Shown here in pieces: positions 12,337-23,900 of a stretch of 64,000 bases of DNA. The DNA is from Thelephora terrestris (Eukaryota > Basidiomycota > Agaricomycetes > Thelephorales > Thelephoraceae), in assembly GCA_015956445.1 (NCBI GenBank), contig WIUZ02000015.1, positions 584,001 through 648,000 on the forward strand, written 5' to 3'. The notes under the pieces were generated by a model. The model was not told the DNA's origin and ran no database searches. It saw only the letters and a program-made list of their open reading frames with translations. The first letter of the stretch is position 1, and each line of letters starts with the position of its first letter. The translations under genes and the position numbers were made by a program.

Positions 12337-14075
12337 TCAAAAGTCAACTCTATCTTCGGCAGGCCTCATGGTCATCACCCTTCCATCCCGGAGATCGTAG
12401 TGCTGGCCCCTCCTCGCTAGGACCTCCCCGAACATAGCGTCACCATCTTCGGCACTCAGCTGAACGACTAGTTCAAGCCGATAGGAAGAGATACCTTCGA
12501 GCGGACCGATCAGCCTCCCAGATGTCACCGAACTGCTGAACACCTGGTCCCACATCTCCATCACCGGGTGACTGCTCGACAGTACTGTCGACGTAGTCGG
12601 CAAGCGACCCTCCGTCTCCCTCGTCGGACCCCTGGGTGGGATCCTGGATTGCGAGTCGACGCTGGTGGCGAAGCTGGATCTCCGACTCGACCTGTCGGTA
12701 GGGACGGTTGACCCGATAGCGGAACTCTCGTCCCCCACCTCGATCAGAGAGGTCACCATCCGACTCAACTGGTCGAGGATAGGGATTAGCCGATGGAGCC
12801 ATGCGATGAGCAGGACGGCGTCGAGAGCGTTTGCAACGTTGCCCCTTAGTCACCGGACGTACCTCGGTGACTCTCGGAGCATCTTCGGCTCGGTCAACCT
12901 CCATGACCTCATCTTCGATCTTCACCAACTGATGGATCGGCTGCAAGATGCAACGCCCACAGTTCTCCTTGTCGGAAGCGGCCAGAGTGGAAGCCGGAGC
13001 CGGAGTCGGAACGGGAACCGCGTTCTCGATCGGAGGCGTCGCATAGGACGACGGGTTAGGCGATGGGAGTACCACCTCGTCGGCGTACTCCAACTCGAAC
13101 GGAACATCGGCTGTCCCCTGACCAACCAATTTGGGACCCTCCTTACAGTTACAGGTCTTGTCCTGCAAGGACTCGACCTGCGCTGTCAACACAGCCACCA
13201 CGTTCTCAAGTTCTTCGGTCTAGGAAATGTCAGCTTCCATCATTCTAAGCAAATGATGAAAGCGGCATTACCTTTTCATCCCTCCTGGCCAACGCCCCCT
13301 TAATGTTGTTATCCCGAACCTTCAACCCGGCGATCAACTCCTGATGGTTTGCGACCATCGCCTCCAACGCCTCGTTCGTCTTCTGCTGGAACTCGGCCAT
13401 GGTCTCCTTCATCAAGAGACCCTCCGCTGACAGACGAAGCACATCTGCCTTTGCCTCCTTCACCTCACGCTCCAATCGTTCAGCCTAGGCAGTTTGATTA
13501 GTAGAGAGTCATACTCGACTATTCAAACGGAGAACCTACTTTGCTCTCCCCCTCCCGAACGAGCGACCACAACAACGACGTGGCGGCAGTGGCATGGCGG
13601 ACGGCCCGAGGAACGGTTGCTCCGTGCTCCAATAGGTCCTGATCGTAGATTCCCCTTTGCAGGGTGTACCAGAGCTCCTTCTTGATCGGATGCTCCAACT
13701 CTCCAAACCTACCCCTCATTCGGAAGGCCACCTTCTCGGCGATGATCGTACGGACCCAGAGCTCATCGTCCCAGGTCAACCCCATCAAATGAGGCATCGT
13801 TTCCCTGAGACGTTCGGCGTCCACTTCCGAGACGACCTCCAAGATCTAGAAGCCGTTAGTTTGACATCAACGCCAAAAGAACGTTCCCCTACCTAGAGGA
13901 AGGCGTTAGTGCAAACACACGAAGCTCTAGGTCTCCCCCATACCTGATCATCAGTGGTATAGGGAGTCCCAGCCGCACAGGCATAGGTCTTGCGAGCGGC
14001 GGCACGACGGTCGATGCGAGAGATGGTAGAGATACCATTGGCGACTTTGTAGGTGTGGTTGTTGGGGAAGGACAT
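12337..14075 (-). CDS. Unrecognised coiled-coil protein
   Basis: The start is the ATG at 14075 (MSFPNNHTYKVANG). Further exons lie at about 13842-13530, 13483-13260 and 13220-12476. The second is a helical domain with conserved-looking Trp residues. The third is a strong coiled coil (LEREVKEAKADVLRLSAEG). The last is Pro-, Arg- and Asp-rich with a CNC...CGRC cysteine pattern. The frame at 12476 stops, yet the overlapping frame down to 12337 (SYRLELVVQLSAEDG) also looks coding. Either a small intron was missed or a frameshift separates them. No family is recognised. The gene is on the same strand as its downstream neighbour at 9131-11010. Confidence 0.6.
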
Positions 14076-15700
14076 GTTTTGGTAAGATGATGGGGAAGTT
14101 GCTGGTGTTGCTGATCAAGGATGGCTCCAAGAAGACGTCCTTCTTATAGCCTAGATCGGTGATCCTTCACGTGACCTACCTCGACGAACCTCATTGGTCC
14201 GGGTCACATCAACTTCCGCCCCTGTACCATCATCGTTGGCTTACTACATCAAGCTGACACCTCGGCCCGCGGGACGGCCTTGGAAGAACTTCGTTCCGGA
14301 ACGCCTAGAACGCGCGCGCACTAAAAATAGGTCTCAAGACCCTGATGACCCCTTTATGACATCACGAACCCCTTTTACGACCCCTCATGACTTTACGATT
14401 ACGATCAACCCTGGACCCTGATCACACACGTGGACAGTCACATCACAGTCTCCTAACCGGAGGAAGGAATCGCCGTTATTCGGAAGGAGTGCCTTAGACT
14501 CCTTTTGTTTAGATCAGCGACTGTGGAGTAGCCGTTAGCGTGAAACGCCGGCGAATCTGTAATCCCTCATGTCCCATGAGTCTAGGCCTGCGCTCCTCAT
14601 GTTCGGACGTACGTTGAGGTTGCCACTAGTCCGTGATGCTGTTACCGCCTACAGACAACAAGGGACGCTGCATGGTTTCTATCTTTGGCCTCTCCAAAGG
14701 AAGCATCCAAGAAGATTCTCACCTGACCCTTGGGTGTGATCCCCAGGTACGAACTTTTATAACCCCATGCCCCTATTTCTTTTAGGACTAGTGTTATCTT
14801 TACCCCTATGTTTCATGCAGACATTCGTTATCTTTTATGCAATCCTTCACACGCTAGTAAGGCCCTTTGTCCTTTATTCTCCCACGCGTCATTCTCTGTT
14901 CGCTTCCCTTACTTAGCGTTCCCACACTCCTTATCTCTGTTTCACCTTACTATTTATGGGTAGATTACTTCTCACGCTGTCAGGCCACTCGTAGTAGTAT
15001 AAATACTCGGTCTGGTAGTAGAGTAGTTCTTTAGTTTTGTTACCTCAGGAAATCCTCTGCCCTTCTCAGCCCAGTTGCAGTTAAGGCCAAGTCAGAGTTT
15101 CTTGTTTGATCCAAGACATTCCCCATCTGCTCTCCCTCCCGCTCTGCGCGTCAACTGCGCCTCGTAACTATAGACTCCCAGCAGTCATATTAGAATACCT
15201 CGAGCGTCCAGTCGATCAACTGGTGGAGTTATCAAATCCTGTTGTAGGGATCAACCCTTGCTTGTTAAACCGAACGAAGTGCGGTTTAGGTTGGGTTTCT
15301 CTTTAGGATTTCGACCTGACTTGTAGTGACCTCGGACAACCTACCGGAAGAATAGAGACGTGATCGTTCTCTCACAAGCTAGTTGGACTAGTGAGTACTC
15401 TGCGGAGTCGGCTCAGTGCACTGGTAGTTGTTGGGGTAGAGTGGCCCTGACAACGATGATCGTCAGCCAAATCCCCGCATACCGATTGTGAGTGAAGTAG
15501 CGGGGATCGAGGGACGTAAAGGTCCCAGCAACCACAACCGACACGCCTGTGCCGACAAAGGCGTTAGAGCTTGGGAAGAATGTCTTGCATTTCACACCTC
15601 GGCGGGGCTCTCTCTCCAGCTAGCTTGTGTCCATTAGGGTAGCCATATCGTTCTGGGTTGCCTACAAGAGCTTTCCATACATGATTCGGGGTTCAAAAAC
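14076..15700. other. Intergenic region with promoter-like elements
   Basis: No gene found. A TATAAATA box lies near 15000, followed by CT-rich sequence and a short open frame (15106-15306) without recognisable content. The 14080-14200 segment probably serves as promoter of the minus-strand coiled-coil gene. I looked for paired LTR ends here and found none. Confidence 0.35.
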
Positions 15701-15708
15701 GCAAGAAA

Positions 15709-17013
15709 CTACAGGCACGATCGGGATCCAACGGGTATCTCGATGTTCATTGTGGTGATTCCGATGTTGACATCGTCGAAAGCTCGCGCCGCGACTGGCG
15801 CTACGAGCGAAAGCGGAGGGGCAAGTAAGGAAAGCCCTATCAACGATATACAAGAGTTAAAATGACGTCGCAACCGCGCGCATAAGACGATACAGACATT
15901 ACGATTTCCCTCTTGCCCATGAACAAACCCTCTCTTCGTGAGTTCAGGCAACAAGCTAGCCACAAGCTCTTGCGGGCCATTACAGTACAAAATCTTTGGT
16001 AAAATCGAATGCGAGGTCCACAGTTGAACCATCAAATGGTCAAGCTCGTGCCATCCCAGGAATTTTCGACGCGGTGAGATGGGCCGGATGCTAGACATGA
16101 AGATGGTGATCTGGAGGAGCGTTTTGAATTGAGCAGTTTGGATAGCCGTAGTTATCCACTGTATGTCCGGCCCTCTCCATTGAAACTCCAAATGTTTGAG
16201 TTTCGTGGCATTGGAGAGGTCAACCGCGGGTGGCTCCACATAGTCTAGGTCCACGCGTAGCGGTAAGAAATTGATCAACTGTGAAGCTAGAAAAGACACA
16301 CTCAGGGTGTAATATCCAAGGTAGAGAGTTTCAAGGGTTTCGGAACATTTCGACACCAAATCCGTTATCGTTCTTGAATCGATATCTTCAGCGTTGCACC
16401 GCACCCCGATTTTGGAGAAGTGGGGACCATCGAGGAGTTCCGACAATCCGCGTATGATGTAACGACTCTCGCCGTGCAGCAGAAGGGACCCGGTGAGCTT
16501 CGGCGAGACCGAAGGAGTGGCCCACCCGTCGGCCCTGATATCGCGGGCCTTGGAAGACAACGACAGATCTTCGAGGAGGGGAAAGGAACAAATGAGACCA
16601 ATGACCTCCGAGACCGTGACATAGAAGTGAGTCAGGTGGAGAGATTTAAGGGTGAGTGAGAATCCATGCAATTGAGCGAGGGAAACCCCGCGGGGTCCAA
16701 ACATTTTCATTGTCAATTCTTCGAGGTGGCGAAAGGAGCGGATCCAGGGGAGTAAATCGGCGGTGACTGCCCTGAGGCCATGAACCCAAAAATTGCGGGT
16801 GTAATGAGCGGGTGAATCGGAAGGATCTGGAAATGCCTTCGCCCATGATTCGGTGGCCTTGACTGCGTCGAGCCTGACGCGAGCGAAGATATGTCTTCGG
16901 GATCGCGGAATCCACGATTTGGAGACGACGCAACAGGCTTTGAGCGCGGTAGGTTCATTGTGCAGATGGTCGACGATGAGGTCGAGGATCTCCGGCGGGA
17001 GGAAGGGGAGCAT
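15709..17013 (-). CDS. F-box protein with LRR-like C-terminal region
   Basis: The ATG at 17013 gives MLPFLPPEILDLIVDHL, a typical fungal F-box start, followed by the usual CCVVSKSWIPRSRRHIF segment. The rest, about 430 residues in all, shows irregular leucine-rich repeats (LKSLHLTHF, LETLYLGYY, LKHLEFQW). Such proteins serve as substrate receptors of SCF ubiquitin ligases, and this family is expanded in Agaricomycetes. It is a single exon except perhaps at the extreme 3' end, where the final 30 residues look atypical and an intron is possible. It stands head to head with a DPH4 fragment only about 70 bp away. Confidence 0.82.
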   Translation of the reverse strand: MLPFLPPEILDLIVDHLHNEPTALKACCVVSKSWIPRSRRHIFARVRLDAVKATESWAKAFPDPSDSPAHYTRNFWVHGLRAVTADLLPWIRSFRHLEELTMKMFGPRGVSLAQLHGFSLTLKSLHLTHFYVTVSEVIGLICSFPLLEDLSLSSKARDIRADGWATPSVSPKLTGSLLLHGESRYIIRGLSELLDGPHFSKIGVRCNAEDIDSRTITDLVSKCSETLETLYLGYYTLSVSFLASQLINFLPLRVDLDYVEPPAVDLSNATKLKHLEFQWRGPDIQWITTAIQTAQFKTLLQITIFMSSIRPISPRRKFLGWHELDHLMVQLWTSHSILPKILYCNGPQELVASLLPELTKRGFVHGQEGNRNVCIVLCARLRRHFNSCISLIGLSLLAPPLSLVAPVAARAFDDVNIGITTMNIEIPVGSRSCL

Positions 17014-17083
17014 CGTAGTCTCGGTTGACACAGCCAACGGTCGTGTTTCGTCACCGCGGTTGGCTCAGCATTTCCCGTCGCAG

Positions 17084-17401
17084 GCTTGGACACTCTTGGA
17101 CGACGATCGCGCCCCGGAATCTCGGATGAGATACGATTCCGAACTCTCCTCTCTCCCTGGTCTCTCATCTCGGCCATCGCAGAGTAGACCGGCTCACGTC
17201 GTCTCGCTTGAGGACTTTGAGGACCTTGGGCAGGTTTTGGTGTACGGCTGTCGATGTGGTGAACACTACGCAATCAACGAGGCAGATATGGACAATGATG
17301 TGCATTTGGTGGCTTGTTCGGGCTGCTCTGAGGTGATATGGATCGGGTACAAAGCCCAATCCCCCGATTACGAGGACGAGGCGACCCCAGGCGAGGCGTA
17401 A
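17084..17401 (+). pseudogene. 5'-truncated DPH4 (J-protein of diphthamide synthesis)
   Basis: Read from a CAG acceptor at 17081-17083. It encodes the last helix of a J domain (AWTLLDD...SRMRYDSEL) and then a complete DPH-type zinc-binding module with CRCG and CSGC cysteine pairs (VYGCRCGEHYAI, VHLVACSGCSEVIW), ending at a stop at 17399-17401. Intact DPH4 proteins carry an N-terminal J domain with HPD, needed for Hsp70 partnership; here that part is absent because the adjacent 5' DNA is the F-box gene. The fragment and the following repeat block look like a partial segmental duplication. Expression is unlikely. Confidence 0.75.
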
Positions 17402-17487
17402 ACTACAGGTGAGTGAACAACGACTCCGATACAGCGAGGTGCTAACAGCCCTCCGGGTGGGCCGTAGCTAACGTTCCACCGTCGTAG

Positions 17488-17996
17488 GGAGTTAAGAATA
17501 GCACCGAAGAGCCCCAATCCACATCCACGCACAACGTACCCCAACAAAATACCTTCCCAGCCGACCCTCCCCATCTCCGCTTATGTGCGAGAGGCCGTAC
17601 CGTGCGCAGAGGTATCGGCAAAGGTTCGATACAACGGCCCGAGTGAAGGATCGCGTTCGTAAACTGGGGCTCGGGCGATCGTTCGCAGTGGAACCATAGA
17701 AAGGCCTAACGCGAAACCATTGCTTCTAGTCTATCATGGTCGGGTAGGAAGAAGTGATGGTGGTGACGTTGACGCTAGATCCTGGTTCTGTAAGGCGGAG
17801 GTCCGCGCTAGCTGTGAGTTACCGGTTCGCTGGATGGTGCAAGCTCATACGCGTGATGTAAATATCTTGGACTGGTTTCATTTGTAGACGAAAACTGGAG
17901 GAACGCCCTCATTTTGTCAAAAACTTGCATTGCAAAGTTCATTTAGATCAACCACTCTAACGAGTAACTCGGTTCTACCCACACGTACTCTGCTGC
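17488..17996. repeat. Duplicated block, copy 2
   Basis: Matches bases 1-515 almost colinearly, beginning at the AGCACCGAAGAGCCCC string and ending near the CTCTGCTGCTTC string. It directly follows the 3' end and likely 3' UTR of the DPH4 fragment. No gene is seen inside it. Confidence 0.85.
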
Positions 17997-18049
17997 TTCA
18001 ACCACATCATCGAATATCTGTGCGATGAAACGACCGCACTCAAAGCTTA

Positions 18050-19130
18050 AGTGTTGCCTAGTCTCCAATCGTGGGTTCTGTGGACTCGAAAACACATCTT
18101 CGCTCGCGTCCGATTACACTGGGTAGGGCCAGTATCCGATCATGGATGAAGACCTTTCCTGATCCTTACGACTCACCTGGCCGTTACACGTGCGATCTCC
18201 GCATCTACCAGCCGCTCCCGCGGAAAGCGCGCGGGCCCTCTCCTTCCACCACATCGACAAACTGTCGATCTTCTCTTTTGACTGGGAACTAGTGAGATCT
18301 CCCTCGTTCAATTGCATGGATCATCGCCCACGCGTCGATCCCTCCATCTGACTTGTTTCTCCATCCCACTCCCAGAGATCTTATGTAAGCCTGATCTGTT
18401 CTTTTCCCCTCCCCGAGGACTTGATGATACGTTGCCCGGGACTCGACGGTGGCAGTGATGAGTGGATCGCTCCTCCGACCTCCCAGAAATTCACCGGGAC
18501 CCCTCAGTTTGATCGAAGACATTCGCTTTGCCGAACGTCAATTATTAGACCTTCCGGATGGTCTCCACTTCACCAACATCAAGATGATGTGTACCGCTGG
18601 AGATGCTGGGTTGGCAATGGATTTGGTGTCGAGGTGTTCTGATACCCTGGAGTCTCTCTGCGTTGATTATTCCTCTTCGAGTGTGTTTCCTTCCGCGCCT
18701 GAGGTTGGTCAACACCTTACCGCTCGAGACTAGAATCGTCCGGAATGCAGCCTGCACTAGACCTGTCCCGCGCTGCGAAACTAAAGAATGCGGAGTCTCG
18801 GTTTACGGGTCCAAGTGTCGAATGGGTGGTCGCGACAGTTCAAACTGCCAAAACCAAAACCCTCCAGCAGGTCACCATCTTCTTAGTGCCCTTCTTCTAC
18901 ACGGCTTAGGAAGCAAAAGGTTGGAAATGGCAGGCCCTTGACCGCCTACTGGTCCAACCATGGACCTCCTAATCGATCATTCCAAATGAAAGATACGCCG
19001 GGACGCGGGGATGGATGGGTTCAGAAGAGGCTGCACAATAAATCTTATTACCCGAACTCGTCAATAGAGGAGTTGATTGTGGGGTTGCAGATTACCCGGA
19101 ATCAGTCGATCCTTTGCTGTATTTCTCATG
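18050..19130 (+). pseudogene. Decayed F-box protein gene
   Basis: Plus-strand pieces in different frames match the F-box protein at 15709-17013: WMKTFPDPYDSP (against WAKAFPDPSDSP), VQLHGSS...SLHLT (against AQLHGFS...SLHLTHF) and VSRCSDTLESL (against VSKCSETLETL). The frame is broken several times and no F-box start is present. It is a diverged, inverted relative of the neighbouring intact gene and probably not functional. Confidence 0.65.
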
Positions 19131-19429
19131 ACTGGAGGTCAAATACGAATACATTTATATCAAGGACACGTGTGAACGGGTGGCAAAGACTCGGGTGACC
19201 GGGAAGGACTTTCGGGGCGAGGAGGCCCACGAAGCTGGCTCGAAAGCCTTGCTCTGCGGTCTGGCTGGGTTGCGCCTGAGTGGTGGGTGGGGAAAAGGAA
19301 ATCAGAAGGGGGAAGGAACTACCAGATTGACGAGTTCTCACGACGTATGTTTCATTGCTTCGACTGTGCCACCCTTCGCCGAGACCATCAGTCTTAAAGT
19401 CATTGTTTCTAGGCTGCACTGGGTCCAGG

Positions 19430-20075
19430 GTAGGATAAGTTTTTGGGGATTATTTTGAGAACTATTCAGAATAATCCCACAATTTTATGCACGGATAACT
19501 CGTTATTCTATTCAAAATCTGATAAAAATAATTTGCCTGCATCTTAACCTATGCACATCTTGAATGTTATTGTAGAATTTGCTCAGGATAAACAGCGCTC
19601 GAGGATCCTAATCTTATTCTTTGTAAGTCTTTTGATTATCCCCCAGAATATTCAGAATACTTCTAGGATTTTCCCTCTGCAAAGATATTGTTTCAGAATT
19701 CATTCTGAATCTACGAAAAATTTCACAAAAGAGTCATGCAAAGAAAATTCAGAATTTTCTTTCAGATCATCGGTACAAGTCATCTTGGATATATTCTAAA
19801 CGTATCCTGATATTATCATAGTCAAATTCAGAAACAATGTAGAATGATTAATGCCGCTTTTTTTTGAATATATTCTAGCCTTATTCTAGGATTATTGGAA
19901 GCAAATTTAGGATAAGTACACAACAATCAATGTATCCTTCGCATACTTTATTCTATACATATTCTAAACCTATCTTAAGACTATTGTTGCCAAATTCAGA
20001 AATATCATAAAGCAATCAACGGATACAAGAAGGATAATATAACCGAACTATCCTATGTTAATTTGATAAGGTGAT
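19430..20075. other. AT-rich stretch with reiterated TTCAGAAT/ATTCTA words
   Basis: This segment is far richer in A and T than the surroundings. Words such as ATTCAGAAT and TATTCTAAACCTATC recur on both strands. A short open frame at 19551-19799 has no recognisable content. No terminal repeats were found. It separates the F-box remnants from the interrupted gene. Confidence 0.6.
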
Positions 20076-20426
20076 CTAAATGCCCGACACAACCAAACTT
20101 GGGTCAAAAGTAATTATCACAAAGCAAGGATCATCCGCATTTCCTGTGGGCGAGAAGGGGTCAGAGGCAAAGCAATATGAAACTTCTGCAAAGCCTACGT
20201 TTAACAGTGAATCCGAGGTCATTGTATGCCGCGCAAGGTAGTTCTTCATCCACAACGCGAACAGTGAAACAAAGGTCCTTTCGAGACCGTAAACAGGATA
20301 CCAATGTTTCTCTGACCCCGGCTGCGAGTGGACCCCGATCCATAATGTTCAGACGGCTGAGATGCGGTAGAAGAGGTGTGTGGTCGGAGTGCGCGGTAAG
20401 TCTGTATAATATATCCGCTGCAAATC

Positions 20427-20745
20427 TGTAAGGATCTGTACTTAGTCCGGCCCGCGCGCCGTTATCAATCAATCACGTGATCGTTTCCTTTTTCGTCGAG
20501 CTGTGCTCAAGTTTGAACGCGAGGTATAGTGATTAGAAATCACTCGTAAAATCCTATTATTTTCTGTATATAAAGACTTGTATCTAGTAGGTAGATAGCT
20601 AGGGATCGCAACAGAGCTACGTCTACTTCTGCTGCGTGAATATTCTACTTAAATTTCTGTGTGCCGCCACCTCTACCGCGATCACGAGATCGATTCGGAA
20701 TCACCCGACTTCGTTCTCTAATCCGGGAAAGCTGACGACTTCACA
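20427..20745 (+). repeat. 5' LTR
   Basis: 319 bp, same as 28914-29232 base for base by eye. A TATATAAAG box lies near 20567 and is the likely promoter core. Confidence 0.95.
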
Positions 20746-20966
20746 TTTTTTTGAAGTACCCTCTGGCAACTCTGCCTACTTCGTTCCAAACTTCTAACTC
20801 GGCGACAAACCTCTTTTCTCAACCTCTTTTCTCTACCTCTTTTCTCTCTCTCTTCTTATCTCGCTTATCTCGCTTCTTATCTAATCTCTTATCAACACTC
20901 GGCCTGATCAACCGGGTGATCTCTTCAAGTTACTGTCGACATCTCAAATTTTTCTATCTATCAAGA

Positions 20967-23900
20967 ATGGCGCCTATGCCTGGTGAACTGGTGAGTACTC
21001 CTATTAAGAAAACTAAAAACAAGAACAATAAGCCCACCTTGGGGCGAGACGCGCCCAAGGATGGAAAGTACTGGACGTGGGAAACTCGTGAGGAGGACCC
21101 ACAGGATCCAGTCGAGGTGGCTTGGGGATCGGGTAAAGATCCCATCGAAGACGGAAAGCACCTTCGGAACCGGGCGGTGCGTGGGGCGCCGTCCGAGAGC
21201 GCGCCAAAGAGTTTGGCGGATCGCTATCTACAGCCGTCCCAGAGGAGCGCCTCTCGGGACGAGGACCAGGGTCAAGAAAACCGGTCTCAGTTTTCCCCCG
21301 ACGTCGGGATGCCGTCCGCGAAGGGCGAGGAGTTTGGTCGGCCCAACAACGAGTCGGGCGACGACGACGAATTTATTAATAATAAAATAAATACTACAAT
21401 TTCGCCCAGTAGGGACGAGGTCGAAACTAAAGTCCCAGGGACTGACCTATCCGAACGTGGGGATGAGTCTGAGAGCGAGGTCGAAAACGCCTTGAACCCA
21501 GAGGAACCCACACAAACTAAGGACGAAATTGATTTTGATGGGGATGACGAAGGTGACACCGAAGATGATGGCGACGTAAGCGACGCCAGGAACTCAATGA
21601 AGGGATCCGAGAATGGAAATGGGTCCGAAAGCGATGGTTGGAAAACCGTCCCCAGGAGTAAGAGTGTCTCGCCGGTTAATAAATTGTCCCCTGTCAGACG
21701 TTTCGAAGGAAATGAACGATATTTCCCTAAAGATACTCCGGTCGAAGAAACGGAGGGCGAGGAAGACGATTCTATGTTAGTCTCCTCGGCTAGATTACCT
21801 GCAGCCCGTAAGATGAACTACGATAAATCTAGGAGCTTGGACACCATCGCGCAAAATTACGGTGTGTCCGAGAAATCGAATTTATTGCACGAAAGGGGAC
21901 AGGAATTATTGTCTTTACTAAATGCTGGTGATACCGAGACGTCCGTACCGCGAAACAAACGAGCAAAATTACCTACGACTATGTTCAACAATTTGGGAGA
22001 CTCGGCTCCACCGCCATCGATAAGCAGCGCGATGGCTACGGTAACCGGAACCTTTACCGGGATATCGACCGCGCTAGGAATAAACCCTGGAAACAACAAA
22101 GGGAATTCGGTTAGATCGGAATCAGGATCAGAAGGCGGCGGCAATACCCCCGGCAAAGGACAAGGAGGATCCGGTTCAGGAAACAACCCAGGAGGCTCGG
22201 GAGCAAACCCACCTATGCCAACCCAGGGAAGGGGAGGAACGAATCCACCACCCCCACCTCCACAAGGAGGCGGAGGCGGAGGTGGAGGCGGAGGTGGACC
22301 AGGAGGCGGACCGGGAGGAGGAGGAGGACCAAACCCCCCGCCGCCACCGGCAGCAGGAAACCAACCGGTACCCGGTCACGTACCCGGAAATAATTTTAAA
22401 CTTACCTTACCCGATCCGTATGATGGGAAGGAGGATATGGACACTTTCGACATCTGGAAATACGAGGTCAAATATTTTGCAGAATATTACAGCCTTACCG
22501 ATGAAACGCTCGTTAAGACGTTCTCTAAATTTGTGTCTGGGAGGGCAAAAACTTGGTATCTTCGCTTCGTTGTTGACGACCCGACGCAATGGACGCCCGA
22601 AGACGTATTCAATGGGATCTTTAATCATTGCTTCCCGGCCAATTATCGGATGAAGTTGAGGGAACGGCTGATGAAGATGAGGCAAGGATCCAAAAGCGTC
22701 AGGGACTACGCTAAGGAAATTGAGACGTTGGGACGCCGATTCCGGGACGTCAACGAACGAGCAATAATCGATATATTTTGGAACGGAATTCATAAACACT
22801 TGCAAGTCGCATTATTGCGAAGGGGTCTGAACCCGGAAAAAGATGATTTATTGCGGCTATTAAAATACGCTATACTAGAGGAAGAGGCGGATGACCGAGC
22901 TAATAGAAACGCCGCCTCGAACTCCAGTAAACCTCGAGCGGAGGGCGAGAGACAGCCGAATAAACCCGAACGACGTTGGGGAAGGTTCAGATCCCGGGTA
23001 AATGGACCGAAGCCGTTCGATACGAACGCAAGCGAGGAATTGAGCCGTCAGGCACGTCAAGATGGCGTGCGGGCAAACGCCATCAGTCCGAATAACAACA
23101 AGGCACAGAAGCGATCAGAAGCCCCCGGAAGCTATAAAGGGAAGAAACCTATGGACAAAGGAAAGAAAGATCGCTTACGGGCTGAGGGTCGATGCTTCAA
23201 TTGTGAGGAACCGGGGCACGAAATTAGGAACTGTCCTAAGCTGCATTCGATGAGACCACCCCATATCAAGACGGGTTCCGTACAATTTTCTAAAATTGAG
23301 AAATTATCGAAGCAGAAAGATCGTGCCGATGCATATGTCGGCAGTATTTTCATTCAATTATCGGACGACGGGGACTCTAATTTTTCGGAAACTACGTACG
23401 ATGACGACGAAAAGTTAGAGGACTATGTACACGGATTATGTGAGATCGCCTGGGGCGAGGACCCACTCTGGGAAGAGGAGGAGACGCGCTGGATGTCTAA
23501 TTACACCGTACAGGCTAATCGCGAAACGATAACCGTCTGGAACCGATCCGGATTCGGAGATGGCCGGACGTTTGACTTTCCTAGGTCTGAATTAAAAGAT
23601 CCGGCGTTCGATATCTCACGGGTTTTCAAGGAATCAAAGGGGAATAGACGGTCGGAGTCTATTCCGGAGGGCGGGTCCGGGCACTCCGGAGAGTACAAAC
23701 GCTGGACTTGGCCCGCAATCTATTGGTTAAAGCAGTGGTTAGCACTTGAATTGAGTTTCAGGGACGGCGATAACAAGCCAAACGGAACGTCTATTGAGGA
23801 TAGAATCGACGTACAACCTACAATGACGGGTTACAGTATTCAAATCGATGACGTCGATCTATTTTACAATATCAGTCACGAAGAAGTGATCGACGGTGAC

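Noticed and set aside
14420-15320. Possible solo LTR around the TATA box near 15000
   Set aside because: No matching second end, no short target duplication and no similarity to the 319-bp LTRs were found.
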